This document shows, piece by piece, positions 1-11,678 of a stretch of DNA of 64,000 bases. Position 1 is the first letter of the stretch. Every line of letters begins with the position of its first letter. Made by a program: the position numbers and the translations under genes. The notes beneath the pieces are model-generated. The model worked only from the letters and a program-made list of their open reading frames with translations. It was not told the DNA's origin and did not search any database. Source of the stretch: Sulfuritalea sp. (GTDB taxonomy: Bacteria > Pseudomonadota > Gammaproteobacteria > Burkholderiales > Rhodocyclaceae); contig JAOTRV010000008.1 in the NCBI GenBank assembly GCA_030247575.1, positions 1 to 64,000 on the forward strand, written 5' to 3'.

Positions 1-2895
<2,895 letters not shown>

Positions 2896-3083
2896 GATGT
2901 CGGGATTGTAACGGCGATCCGGCCGGGCCGCCGCACCGCCCGTGGCAATCGTCAGCCGTGCCGGCAAAGCGACGCTCCCTCTCCTTCAAGGGGAAGGTCG
3001 CATGCGACGTTTGCGATTGGAGGGCTGGGGTGGGGATGGGGTCAGAGAGCATGGATAGGGCCAATAGCTCGTGCCCGTGCACT

Positions 3084-3202
3084 CCATCCCCCTCCCGGCC
3101 TCCCCCTTGAAGGGGGAGGAGAAAACCGTGGAGCGTGAAGCGGGATGGGTTGGCGCGCTTCCCCATTCTCCTCCCGGCCTCTTCCTTGAAGGGGAGAAAG
3201 CC
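3084..3202. repeat. Two direct copies of a roughly 40-bp palindromic intergenic repeat
   Basis: Segments 3084-3126 and 3163-3202 share the pattern CTCCCGGCCT followed by a CCTT-G-AAGG hairpin core. The first copy has perfect 10-bp arms (3099-3108 and 3110-3119). A more diverged inverted relative starts near 2970, and a similar hairpin lies at 32871-32890. This resembles REP-like intergenic palindromes common in betaproteobacteria. Confidence 0.6.
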
Positions 3203-3261
3203 ACAGCGTCATTCATGCAAGCGCCCGTGGCGATCCATCCGGCGCATGCCCGTTCCGCGCA

Positions 3262-3283
3262 CCGTGCCGCCGGCGTCGACTTT
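3262..3283 (-). repeat. Dispersed 23-bp element, copy 2
   Basis: Intergenic copy, core on the minus strand, about 85 bp upstream of the acetyltransferase start. Confidence 0.65.
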
Positions 3284-3369
3284 CGAGCCGGCGGCGGGCC
3301 GCGCGTTGCCGCTGTGGCACAATGGTCCGCGTCCGCCGCGCTGCCGACACGCACAGAACCAAGAACAAC

Positions 3370-6033
3370 ATGACTGTCCGCAATCTCGAATTCCTCTTTC
3401 ATCCGAAGTCGGTCGCGGTGGTTGCCACCCTCGACGCGCGGGCTCGCTATGCCGAGGTGGTGCAGCGCAACCTCGCCGCGGGCGGATTTCCCGGGCAGGT
3501 GATTCCGGTCACGGCGAAGAAGCGTTCCCTGCTCGGCATCGCCGGCCATGTCCATCTCGGCAAGCTCGACGCGGCGCCCGACCTGGCCGTTGTTTGCGCG
3601 GCGCTGGGCGACGTGCCGCAGATCGTCGCCGAGCTCGGCGCGCGCGGCACCCGCGCCGTGATCGTCGGCCCGTCGCTGCGCACGCGGATGAACGGCGAGC
3701 AGGTGCAGGAGGTGCGCAAGGCCATCCTCGACGCGGCGCGGCCTTACATGATGCGCATCCTCGGGCCGGGCAGCGGCGGCCTGGTGGTTCCCGGCAGCGG
3801 CCTCAACGCCAGTGTCGCCGCCGGCACGCCGGCGCCGGGCAAGATCGCGCTGATCGCGCAGTCGGCGGCGGTGGCCGCCGCCGCGGTGGATCGCGCCTGC
3901 AGCCGGGGCATCGGCCTTTCGTCGGTGCTGCATCTGGGCGCCAGCGTCGATGTCGACCTGCCCGACGTGCTCGACTGGCTGGCGGCCGACCCCAGCACCG
4001 AAGCCATCCTGGTGCAGTTCGACACCATCGCGGGCGGACGCAAGTTCATGTCGGCGGCGCGCGCGGCGGCGCGCAACAAGCCGGTGGTGGCCATTCGCGG
4101 CGGGCGCGGCGACGCCCCGCAGGCGGGCCGCCCATTCACCCCCGACGAGGTCTATCAGGCGGCCTTGCGCCGCGCCGGCTGGGTGCGCATCGACATGCTG
4201 GAGGACCTGTTCGACGCCGCCGAGGCGATGGCGCGGGTGCGGCCGATGCACGGCGAGCAGCTCGGCATCCTGGCCAACGGCCGCGGCCTCGGCCGCATGG
4301 CGGCCGACGCGCTGCTGCGCTCCGGCGGCCGGCTGGCGACGCCGTCCGCGGAGACCCTGAAGCAGCTCGGGGAACTGCTGCCGCCCGGCTCACCGCTGGG
4401 CAATCCGCTGGCGCTGCCGGCCGACATCACGCCGGCGAACTGGGCCGCGACGCTGGAAGCGGTGCTCGCCGATCCCGCCACGGACGCGGTGCTGACGGTC
4501 CATTCGCCCTCGCCCTTCGCGCCGGGCGCCGAGGTCGCCACGGCGATCTGCGGCGTGGCGCGGCAGCACATGGAACGCAACGTATTCACCTGCTGGGTCG
4601 GCGGCAACGCGATGCTGGAGGCGCAGCAGATCGCCGCGGCGCATGGCGTGCTGAGCCACGACTCGCCGGAAAAGGCCATCGCGATTTTTCTCGGCATCGT
4701 CGACTACGAGCGCAATCGCGATCTGCTGGCGCAGATGCCGCCGTCGCAAGCCGAGGATTTCACCGCCGACAGCGAGGCCGCGCGCGAGGCCGTGGCCGAG
4801 GCGCTCGACGCCGGCGCCGCGACGCTGCCGGCGCGCCAGGCGCGGCGCCTGCTGCAGGCCTACGGCATCGACGGCGCCGAGTATCCGCTGGCCGGCAGCA
4901 TCGATGCCGCGATCCGCGGCGCCGATGACATCGGTTATCCCGTCGATCTCGGCCTGGTGTGTGCGAGCTACGCGGCGCAGGGACCGCTGGCGGCCGGTTT
5001 GCGTTCGCCGGGGGACATCCGCATCGCCGCGCGCGACCTGCGCGACCGCGCCCGCGCCGAGCATCCAGGCTGCCGCATCAGCGGCTACCGGCTGCGGCCC
5101 AGCGCCGCGCGCAGCGGCATCCCGGCGCTGCGTTTCGGCGTCGCCGACGATCCGGTGTTCGGCCCGGTAATCTATCTCGGAGCGGCCGCCGCGGCGGGCG
5201 CCCGTCAGGGCGGCGTGGCGGTCGCCCTGCCGCCGCTCAACCTGGCGCTGGCCCGCGATCTGGTCCAGCGCAGCGGCGTCGCCGCGGAAGCCGCCGACGG
5301 CGACCGCGCCGCGCTGGAAACGGCCATGTGCAAGGCGCTGGTGCACCTGTCGCAACTGCTGACGGACATCGACGAGGTCGCCGCCGTAGAGCTCGATCCG
5401 GTGCATGTCGAGGCCGCGGGGGTGCAGGTGCTGGATGCCCGCATCCACGTCGAGAAGCGGGGACGCCGGCTCGGCTTCCGCCGCTTTGCGATCCGCCCCT
5501 ATCCGAAGGAACTTGAGCAGCGCGTCGAATGGCGCGGCCGGCAGCTGCTGATCCGCCCGATCCGGCCGGAGGACGAGGCCACGCTCAACGACCTGCTGTG
5601 CTCGCTGGAGGCCGAGGATTCGCGCATGCGCTTTTTCGGCACCATGCGCAATCTGCCGCGCTCGCAGCTGGCGCGCTTCACGCAGATCGACTACGACCGC
5701 GAGATGTCGCTGGTGGCGGTCGAGCGCGGCAGCGACGGCGTCGAGCATTCGCTCGGCGAGGTGCGCGCCATGGCCGACCCGGACAACCTGGTGGCCGAAT
5801 TCGCCATCGTGGTGCGCTCCGAACTGAAGGGCCAGGGGCTCGGACGGCTGCTGCTGGAAAACATGATCGACTACCTGCGCGCGCGCGGCACCGCCGAGCT
5901 GCGCGGCGAAACCATGAGCGGCAACCTGCGCATGGTGCACCTGGCGCAGGACCTCAAGTTCGAGGTGAAGACCGGCGCCGACATCGGCACCGTCGATTTG
6001 CGCCTGCCGCTGCACGAGCACCCGCCGCACTAG
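3370..6033 (+). CDS. Pat/PatZ-type bifunctional protein: acyl-CoA synthetase (NDP-forming)-like plus GNAT acetyltransferase
   Basis: 887 residues from the ATG at 3370. An ATG 48 bp upstream is also in frame, but alignment with the family start (FLFHPKSVAVV) favours 3370. In order: CoA-binding Rossmann domain (about 5-140), succinyl-CoA-ligase-like domains (about 145-460), ATP-grasp-like segment (about 480-700), and a C-terminal GNAT domain (about 718-885) with the acetyl-CoA-binding signature KGQGLGRLLL near residue 822. Proteins of this layout (Salmonella Pat, E. coli PatZ/YfiQ) acetylate lysines of metabolic enzymes, classically acetyl-CoA synthetase, in the cytoplasm. The neighbouring fadD is an AMP-forming acyl-CoA ligase, a plausible target class, but that link is inference. 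The gene faces fadD tail to tail, with a hairpin between them. Confidence 0.85.
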   Translation: MTVRNLEFLFHPKSVAVVATLDARARYAEVVQRNLAAGGFPGQVIPVTAKKRSLLGIAGHVHLGKLDAAPDLAVVCAALGDVPQIVAELGARGTRAVIVGPSLRTRMNGEQVQEVRKAILDAARPYMMRILGPGSGGLVVPGSGLNASVAAGTPAPGKIALIAQSAAVAAAAVDRACSRGIGLSSVLHLGASVDVDLPDVLDWLAADPSTEAILVQFDTIAGGRKFMSAARAAARNKPVVAIRGGRGDAPQAGRPFTPDEVYQAALRRAGWVRIDMLEDLFDAAEAMARVRPMHGEQLGILANGRGLGRMAADALLRSGGRLATPSAETLKQLGELLPPGSPLGNPLALPADITPANWAATLEAVLADPATDAVLTVHSPSPFAPGAEVATAICGVARQHMERNVFTCWVGGNAMLEAQQIAAAHGVLSHDSPEKAIAIFLGIVDYERNRDLLAQMPPSQAEDFTADSEAAREAVAEALDAGAATLPARQARRLLQAYGIDGAEYPLAGSIDAAIRGADDIGYPVDLGLVCASYAAQGPLAAGLRSPGDIRIAARDLRDRARAEHPGCRISGYRLRPSAARSGIPALRFGVADDPVFGPVIYLGAAAAAGARQGGVAVALPPLNLALARDLVQRSGVAAEAADGDRAALETAMCKALVHLSQLLTDIDEVAAVELDPVHVEAAGVQVLDARIHVEKRGRRLGFRRFAIRPYPKELEQRVEWRGRQLLIRPIRPEDEATLNDLLCSLEAEDSRMRFFGTMRNLPRSQLARFTQIDYDREMSLVAVERGSDGVEHSLGEVRAMADPDNLVAEFAIVVRSELKGQGLGRLLLENMIDYLRARGTAELRGETMSGNLRMVHLAQDLKFEVKTGADIGTVDLRLPLHEHPPH

Positions 6034-6047
6034 GCGGCGGATGCGCC

Positions 6048-6068
6048 CGGCGCGGCGGCATCGCGCCG
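6048..6068. terminator. Hairpin between convergent genes
   Basis: CGGCGCG arms at 6048-6054 and 6062-6068 with a 7-nt loop, in the 49-bp gap between the stops of the acetyltransferase and fadD genes. It is GC-rich without a T-tract, so a bidirectional terminator role is only suggested by position. Confidence 0.4.
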
Positions 6069-6082
6069 CCGCGGGATTCGGC

Positions 6083-7759
6083 TCAGCCCGCGGCCTGGGC
6101 GTTGTCGCGCAGCAGGCGGCGCAGGATCTTGCCGACGTTGGTCTTCGGCAGCGGCTCGGTCCTGAATTCGACGATCTTCGGCACCTTGTAGCCGGTCAGG
6201 TGCTTCTGGCAGTGGGCGATCAGTTCTTCGGCGGTGAGCGCGGGGTCCTTCTTCACCACCACGGCCTTGACCACTTCGCCCGAACGCTCGTCCGGCGCGC
6301 CGACCACCGCGACCTCGAGCACGCCGGGATGGGCCATGATGACGTCCTCGACCTCGTTGGGATAGACGTTGAAGCCCGACACGAGGACCATGTCCTTCTT
6401 GCGGTCGGTGATCTTGACATAGCCCTTTTCGTTCATGAAGCCCATGTCGCCGGTGCGGAACCAGCCGTCGGCGGTGAACACCTTGGCGGTTTCGTCGGGG
6501 CGGTTCCAGTAGCCCTTGGTCACCTGCGGGCCGCGGATGCTGATCTCGCCGACTTCGCCCAGCGGCACTTCGGCGCCCGCTTCGTCGAGCAGGGCGACTT
6601 CGGTGGAGGGAATCGGCAGGCCGATGGTGCCGGTCCAGTCCTTGATGTTGAGCGCATTGGAAATCGCCACCGGCGAGGTTTCGGTGAGGCCGTAGCCTTC
6701 GATGATGGGCACGCCGGTGACTTCCTTCCATTTCTCGGCCACCGTCCGCTGCACGGCCATGCCGCCGGCCGAAGTGATCTTCAAGGTATGCGCCGCGACC
6801 TCGGAGAAGCCCGGCGTGTTGAGCAGTGCGTAGTAGAGCGTGTTGACGCCGATCATGCCGGTGAAGGGCGTCTTCTTCAGTTCGGCGACGAAGCCGGGCA
6901 GGTCGCGCGGATTGGTGATCAGGATGTTGTTGGCGCCGATCTTGATGAACACCAGGTTCGAGGTCAGCGCATAGACGTGGTACAGCGGCAGCGGCAGGAT
7001 CATGGTTTCGACGCCCTCGCCGAGGTCGCGCGCGATCCACGCCGCGACCTGCTGCAGGTTGGCCACCATGTTGCCGTGGGTCAGCACGGCGCCCTTCGCC
7101 ACGCCGGTGGTGCCGCCGGTGTATTGCAGGAAGGCGATGTCGTCGTGGTTGAGCGGCACGTCCTTGACCTGGTGCCGCCTGCCGGCCGCCAGCGTCTGCT
7201 TGAACGGGATGGCGCCCGGAATGTTCCACGGCGGCACCATCTTCTTGACGTGCTTGACGACCAGGTTGGTGACGAGGCCCTTGAGGGCGGGAAACATGTC
7301 GCCGATCTGCGTCGTGATGACCGTCTTCACCGGGGTATTCGCGAGGACGGCCTGCACGGTGCTGGCGAAGTTTTCCAGCACCACGATCGCGCTGGCGCCG
7401 GAATCGTGCAGCTGGTGTTCGAGTTCGCGCGGCGTGTACAGCGGATTGGTGTTGACCACGGTGAGGCCCGCGCGCAAGGTGCCGAACAGCGCCACCGGAT
7501 ACTGCAGCAGGTTCGGCATCATGATCGCCACGCGGTCGCCCTTGACGAGGCCGAGTTCGTTCTGCAGGTAGGCGGCGAAGTCCCGGCTCAGCGCGTCGAG
7601 TTCGCCGTAGCTCATCGAGACCGACATGTTGCCGTAGGCGGGAAGGTGGCTGAACTTGCGGCAGCTCTTTTCGAAAATGTCCCGCAGCGACGAGTACTCG
7701 TGAATGTCGACTTCCGCGGCAATTCCTTCGGGATACTCCTTGAGCCAGATCTTTTCCAT
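6083..7759 (-). CDS. fadD: Long-chain fatty acid-CoA ligase (FadD type)
   Basis: 558 residues, the usual length for FadD. An AGGAGA ribosome-binding site lies 7 nt before the ATG. The P-loop-like AMP motif YTGGTTGVAKG (213-223), the A5 motif GYGLTETSP (355-363), the A7 motif GWFRTGDMG and the A8 hinge with DRKKDM and SGFNVYPNEVE are all present. The enzyme activates fatty acids to acyl-CoA via an acyl-adenylate, feeding beta-oxidation and phospholipid synthesis. The usual C-terminal lysine context PKTNVGKILR is intact. The gene is monocistronic as far as visible, with 111 bp to the upstream MFS gene. Chain-length preference cannot be read from sequence. Confidence 0.92.
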   Translation of the reverse strand: MEKIWLKEYPEGIAAEVDIHEYSSLRDIFEKSCRKFSHLPAYGNMSVSMSYGELDALSRDFAAYLQNELGLVKGDRVAIMMPNLLQYPVALFGTLRAGLTVVNTNPLYTPRELEHQLHDSGASAIVVLENFASTVQAVLANTPVKTVITTQIGDMFPALKGLVTNLVVKHVKKMVPPWNIPGAIPFKQTLAAGRRHQVKDVPLNHDDIAFLQYTGGTTGVAKGAVLTHGNMVANLQQVAAWIARDLGEGVETMILPLPLYHVYALTSNLVFIKIGANNILITNPRDLPGFVAELKKTPFTGMIGVNTLYYALLNTPGFSEVAAHTLKITSAGGMAVQRTVAEKWKEVTGVPIIEGYGLTETSPVAISNALNIKDWTGTIGLPIPSTEVALLDEAGAEVPLGEVGEISIRGPQVTKGYWNRPDETAKVFTADGWFRTGDMGFMNEKGYVKITDRKKDMVLVSGFNVYPNEVEDVIMAHPGVLEVAVVGAPDERSGEVVKAVVVKKDPALTAEELIAHCQKHLTGYKVPKIVEFRTEPLPKTNVGKILRRLLRDNAQAAG

Positions 7760-7870
7760 TTCGTCTCCTGCGTTTCGGTGGAAGGGGCGTGGTCTGCCAG
7801 CGGCAGAAAGATACCAGAACCATGCTACATGCGATGCAGATACGGGATTTGATGCCGGTCAAACCCGGCG

Positions 7871-9124
7871 TCAGGCCTTGCCGCCGCCGGACGGCGCTCC
7901 GGTGTGCATGCGGATCTGGCCGACGAAGGCCATGGCCGTCAGCGTGGCGCCGATCGCCAGCCAGCCGACGTTGCCGTAGCCGACGATGCGGCCGGCGGCA
8001 TCGACGCTGATCATGACGCCGCCGATGTAGCTTGCGGCCCCCGACGCCAGTTGCTGCACGGCGCCGTTCATCGAGAGGAAGGTGCCGCGCAGGCGCGGCT
8101 GCACGGCGGAGGTGACGATGGCCATCACCGGCACCATGCGGCCCGGCACGAAAATGAAGAACAGCGTCGACCAGATCAGCATCAGCCACAGCGGCACCGG
8201 CCCCAGGTGCGTCTGGGCGAACAGCGGCACCATCGAGCACAGCGCCATCCAGCGGTACACGCGGATCTTGCCGCGGGCGTCGGCCAGCCGGCCGATCAGG
8301 CGCGAGGTGAAGAAGGTGGCGCAGCCGCCGGCCAGATAGATCAGCGGGATGTCTTCCTGCCGGATGCGGATGTTCGCCGTGACGTAGATGGTGATGTAGG
8401 GAATCACGGTGAAGCCGGAGAACATGATCAGGGCCATGAACAGCAGCGCCCGCAGGTGGTTGGCGTCGCGCAGCACGTCGCGCATCGCCGCCAGGGGATG
8501 GGCGCGCTCGGTTTCGCTGACGATGGCCGACGGCAGATGGCCGCGCAGCACCGGCAGCATTTTGACGCCGAGCAGCAGCAGGCCGCAGGACAGGGCCGCG
8601 ATGAAAACGAAGGGGAAGCGCCAGCCGAAATGATTGGCGAGGTAAAGCGACAGCGGCACCCCCGCCACGGTCGCCAGGGAAAAGGCCGACATGATGGTGC
8701 CGCTGGCGCGGCCGCGGCGCTCGAAGGGAATCAGGTCGCCGACCATGGTCTGCACCATCGAGCCGAGCACGCCGCCGAAGGCGCCGGCCGTGCCGCGCGC
8801 CGCCAGCAGCGTCCAGTAGCCCGGCGCAAGGCCGCAGGCCAGGGTGGCCACGGCGAACAGGGCGAACATGGTCAGCAGCAGGCGCTTGCGCTCGAAGCGA
8901 TCGACGAATGCCGCCGCCAGCACGCCGGTGAATGCGGCGGTGAAGGTGTAGGCCGAGACCAGCAAGCCGAACTCGTGGGTGCCGACATGCAGTTCGCGCA
9001 TCAGGATCGGGCCCAGCGGCATCATGATCATGAAGTCGAGGATGTGCGCGAACTGGATGCCGGCGAGCGTGAGCAGCAGCATGCGCTCGCGGGCGAGGTC
9101 GAGGGGTTCGGGTGCGGGATTCAT
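7871..9124 (-). CDS. MFS transporter
   Basis: 417 residues with about 12 predicted hydrophobic helices. The MFS loop 2-3 motif appears in the form DRFERKRLLL near residue 75, followed by GLAPGYWTLLAAR (helix 4 region). The family is that of arabinose-efflux/multidrug-type permeases (12 TM, proton antiport) in the inner membrane. The substrate is unknown. It lies downstream of the lysR gene in the same direction with a 33-bp gap. The leader between them is almost entirely a copy of the 23-bp dispersed element, so no clear Shine-Dalgarno is seen before the ATG. Confidence 0.85.
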   Translation of the reverse strand: MNPAPEPLDLARERMLLLTLAGIQFAHILDFMIMMPLGPILMRELHVGTHEFGLLVSAYTFTAAFTGVLAAAFVDRFERKRLLLTMFALFAVATLACGLAPGYWTLLAARGTAGAFGGVLGSMVQTMVGDLIPFERRGRASGTIMSAFSLATVAGVPLSLYLANHFGWRFPFVFIAALSCGLLLLGVKMLPVLRGHLPSAIVSETERAHPLAAMRDVLRDANHLRALLFMALIMFSGFTVIPYITIYVTANIRIRQEDIPLIYLAGGCATFFTSRLIGRLADARGKIRVYRWMALCSMVPLFAQTHLGPVPLWLMLIWSTLFFIFVPGRMVPVMAIVTSAVQPRLRGTFLSMNGAVQQLASGAASYIGGVMISVDAAGRIVGYGNVGWLAIGATLTAMAFVGQIRMHTGAPSGGGKA

Positions 9125-9140
9125 GTCGATCGGGGCCGTC

Positions 9141-9163
9141 GAGAGTAGACGCCGGCGCTACGG
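9141..9163 (+). repeat. Dispersed 23-bp element, copy 3
   Basis: Lies between the lysR stop and the MFS start. The TAG stop of the lysR gene (9158-9160, minus strand) is part of the repeat (CCGTAG on the minus strand). Confidence 0.65.
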
Positions 9164-10054
9164 CGACAGGAAGGCGCCCGGCGCCTGCAGCCGCTCGCGC
9201 CACCATTTCTGCGCCTCGCCCTCGCCCTCGGCTTTCCAGGCCAGCCACAGCGGGTCGCGCAGGCGCGTTTCGACGACCTCCTTGACGACCAGCTCGTGCT
9301 TCCTCAGCGCCGATTCGATGCGGCAGCGCGGCAGGAAGCCGTAGCCCAGCCCGGCGACCTGCAGCGCGATCTTGGCCTCGATGTCGGCCACGGTGATGCG
9401 CGACTGTCCGGCGCGCAGGCCGACGCTGCGCGCCGGCAGCAGGCGCGCGCTGTCGGCGACGACGATCGCCGTATGCGCCTGGAAATCCTCGGCCGTGAGC
9501 GGGCGCTCGATGCGCGCCAGCGGATGTTGCGGGGCGACGCAGAAGACGAACTCGATGTCGTGCAGGCGCAGGGTCTGCTGGGCAAAGCCGGACGGCGGAT
9601 CGCCGACGGCGAGGATCAGGTCGGCGCGGCCTTCACGCAGGGCTTCCCAGCTGCCGGTCATGACTTCGGTGCTGATGCGCAGGCGTGTGCCGCAGCCCAG
9701 CGCCTCGAAGGCGCGGATGTGCTCGACCAGCGCGGTCGCGGGTAGCAGGGAATCGTGCACCAGGCGCAGTTCCGCTTCGTAGCCGGTGGCGATGCGGCGC
9801 AGGCGCGATTCGAGATCGGCGGCCGACTTGAGCAGCCAGCGGCCTTCGTTCAGCAGTTCCCTGCCGGCCGGCGTCAGCGTCACGCGCGGCCCGCGCCGCT
9901 GGAAGAGCTGGAAGCCGAGCTGCTCCTCCAGCTTCGCCACCGTATAGGAAATGGTGGACGGCACCTTGTGCAGCGCTTCGGCCGCCGCGGCAAAGGAGCC
10001 GCCCTCATCGATGGCATCGATGATCTCGATGGCGTCGAGGGTCAGCTTGAGCAT
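9158..10054 (-). CDS. LysR-family transcriptional regulator
   Basis: 298 residues. The N-terminal winged helix-turn-helix (about 4-62) includes GSFAAAAEALHKVPSTISYTV and the LysR hallmark LEEQLGFQLFQR. The C-terminal periplasmic-binding-like effector domain covers about 90-290. LysR regulators usually control a divergently transcribed target; here that is the flavodoxin-fold quinone reductase-like gene at 10240. The 185-bp shared region contains two inverted repeats that could be its operators. The stop codon is supplied by a copy of the dispersed repeat. Confidence 0.9.
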   Translation of the reverse strand: MLKLTLDAIEIIDAIDEGGSFAAAAEALHKVPSTISYTVAKLEEQLGFQLFQRRGPRVTLTPAGRELLNEGRWLLKSAADLESRLRRIATGYEAELRLVHDSLLPATALVEHIRAFEALGCGTRLRISTEVMTGSWEALREGRADLILAVGDPPSGFAQQTLRLHDIEFVFCVAPQHPLARIERPLTAEDFQAHTAIVVADSARLLPARSVGLRAGQSRITVADIEAKIALQVAGLGYGFLPRCRIESALRKHELVVKEVVETRLRDPLWLAWKAEGEGEAQKWWRERLQAPGAFLSP

Positions 10055-10239
10055 GGCGGATGACAGTACATTCGATATTTTCGATGATAGCCGATGAAAA
10101 GTTTCATCACTGGAGGCCTTGCAATACCTGATACTTCTCCTTACTTGAGTTTTTTACTCAACTTTATGCGCCGCTTGCTGCGGAAGAATTCTAGCAGCGA
10201 TCATCGGCAACATCGAATCTTTAAACGAAAGGAATCGCC
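10055..10239. promoter_or_regulatory. Divergent lysR/flavodoxin regulatory region with two inverted repeats
   Basis: AT-rich 185 bp. GATGAAA-AG-TTTCATC at 10093-10108 and TTGAGT-TTTTT-ACTCAA at 10145-10161 are perfect inverted repeats. They are the best candidate LysR binding sites, one proximal to each gene. An AAGGA ribosome-binding site precedes the ATG at 10240. Promoter boxes are not clear enough to place. Confidence 0.5.
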
Positions 10240-10815
10240 ATGTCCCACACAGTCGTCGTCTACCACAGCGGCTACGGCCACACCGAGCAGCAGGCCGCCG
10301 CCGTCCAGCAGGGCGCCGCCGGTGTCGCCGGCGCCAGCGCCGAGTTGCTCGCCATCAGCGCCGAGGGCCAGTTGCCCGCCGGCGGCTGGGAAAAACTGGA
10401 GGCCGCCGACGCCATCGTCTTCGGCACGCCGACCTACATGGGCGGCCCCTCCTGGCAGTTCAAGCGCTTTGCCGATGCCAGTTCCAAGCCCTGGTACGGC
10501 GCCAAATGGAAGGACAAGATCGCGGCCGGCTTCACCAATTCCGCCTCGATCAACGGCGACAAGCTGTCGACGCTGCACTACTTGTTCACGCTGGCCATGC
10601 AGCAGGGCATGGTCTGGGTCGGCACCGGCATGATGCCGGCCAACAGCAAGGCGGCCACGCGCAACGATGTGAACTGGCTGGGCTCGTTTTCCGGCGCCAT
10701 GGCGCAGTCGCCGTCGGACGCCAGCCCCGAGGAAGGCCCGCTGCCGGGCGACCTGGAAACCGCGCGCCTGTTCGGCCGCCGCATCGCCGAAACCGCGCTG
10801 CGCTGGAATCGCTGA
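10240..10815 (+). CDS. Flavodoxin-fold NAD(P)H:quinone reductase-like protein (WrbA/flavodoxin family)
   Basis: 191 residues. The FMN phosphate loop is at the N-terminus (YHSGYGHTEQQA, about 7-18) and the isoalloxazine-binding stretch GTPTYMGGPSWQFKRF lies near 65-80, typical of WrbA and related flavodoxin-like oxidoreductases. These reduce quinones by two electrons and limit oxidative stress in the cytoplasm. It is transcribed divergently from the LysR gene and is followed after 21 bp by a pirin gene, so the pair is probably one LysR-controlled unit. This combination of a quinone reductase and a pirin is often seen in electrophile/oxidant responses, but the inducer is unknown. Confidence 0.82.
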   Translation: MSHTVVVYHSGYGHTEQQAAAVQQGAAGVAGASAELLAISAEGQLPAGGWEKLEAADAIVFGTPTYMGGPSWQFKRFADASSKPWYGAKWKDKIAAGFTNSASINGDKLSTLHYLFTLAMQQGMVWVGTGMMPANSKAATRNDVNWLGSFSGAMAQSPSDASPEEGPLPGDLETARLFGRRIAETALRWNR

Positions 10816-10836
10816 TCCCTCGCATTGGAGACCGGC

Positions 10837-11556
10837 ATGATCGAAATCCGCAGGGCCGCCGAGCGCGGCGTGGCCGACTTCGGCTGGCTCGATTCGCGCC
10901 ACACGTTTTCCTTCGGCCACTACCACGATCCGAAACAGGTCGGCTTCTCCGATCTGCTGGTGATCAACGACGACCGCGTGCAGCCCGGCATGGGCTTCGG
11001 CACCCATCCGCACCGCGACATGGAGATTTTTTCCTACGTGCTGGAAGGCGCGCTGGAGCACAAGGACTCGATGGGCACCGGCTCGGTGATCCGCCCCGGC
11101 AACGTGCAGATGATGAGCGCCGGCACCGGCATCAGCCACAGCGAGTTCAATCACTCGCCCGACGAACTCGTGCATTTCCTGCAGATCTGGATCGTGCCCG
11201 ACCGGCTGCGCGTCGCTCCGCGCTACCAGCAGAAGCAGTTTTCCGCGGCCGACAAGCGCGGCCGCTTGCGCCTGATCATTTCTCCGGACGGCGCCGAGGG
11301 TTCGCTCGGGGTCTATCAGGACGCCCGCGTTTACGCCGGCCTGTTCGACGGCGCCGAGCGCGCCGAATACAGCCCGGCGCCGGACCGTTTCGCCTACGTC
11401 CATGTCGCGCGCGGTGCGCTGCGGATCAACGGCGCCGCGCTGCAAGCCGGCGACGGCGCGCGCGTCCGCGACGAAAGCCTGCTGCGCTTCGAGCGCGGCG
11501 AAGACGCCGAAGTGCTGCTGTTCGACCTGCGCCGCAACGAACTGCCGCAGCGCTAG
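10837..11556 (+). CDS. Pirin family protein (YhhW-like bicupin)
   Basis: 239 residues from the ATG at 10837, preceded by GGAG 7 nt upstream. A TTG 12 bp earlier is in frame but less likely. Two cupin domains make a pirin. The N-terminal cupin keeps the metal-binding set: GTHPHRDMEIFSYVLEG supplies two His and a Glu, and the later GISHSEFNHS contributes another His. The E. coli homologue YhhW has quercetin 2,3-dioxygenase activity in vitro; the physiological role is uncertain. It follows the flavodoxin-fold gene closely and is probably co-transcribed with it. Confidence 0.88.
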   Translation: MIEIRRAAERGVADFGWLDSRHTFSFGHYHDPKQVGFSDLLVINDDRVQPGMGFGTHPHRDMEIFSYVLEGALEHKDSMGTGSVIRPGNVQMMSAGTGISHSEFNHSPDELVHFLQIWIVPDRLRVAPRYQQKQFSAADKRGRLRLIISPDGAEGSLGVYQDARVYAGLFDGAERAEYSPAPDRFAYVHVARGALRINGAALQAGDGARVRDESLLRFERGEDAEVLLFDLRRNELPQR

Positions 11557-11595
11557 AAGACGACTGCCGGCCTTGCGTGCAGGGCCGCCAGTCCC

Positions 11596-11618
11596 GGGAG
11601 TCGACGCCGGCGCTACGG
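11596..11618 (+). repeat. Dispersed 23-bp element, copy 4
   Basis: Intergenic, 39 bp after the pirin stop, core on the plus strand with the variant ending GCTACGG. Confidence 0.65.
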
Positions 11619-11678
11619 TGCGGGCAGGAATTGCCGGCATAATCCCGCCGACGACGGAGACGGGAGGCCGCGGGACCC

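Larger units (their letters stand above)
2896..3369. other. Divergent intergenic region with repeats
   Basis: 474 bp between the divergent restriction gene and the acetyltransferase gene. It holds GC-rich palindromic repeats (CCTCCCCCTT-G-AAGGGGGAGG at 3099-3119 and relatives) and one copy of the 23-bp element. No convincing coding sequence is visible. A promoter for the acetyltransferase must lie near its right end, but no clear -35/-10 pair stands out. Confidence 0.6.

Noticed and set aside
4803-4825. Copy of the 23-bp element in the acetyltransferase gene
   Set aside because: Matches only TCGACGCCGGCG; the ending differs, and Ala/Asp-rich coding explains it.
6030-9248. 1072-codon minus-strand frame spanning fadD and the MFS gene
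   Set aside because: Wrong frame for both; it is Arg/Ala-rich and crosses two well-supported genes.
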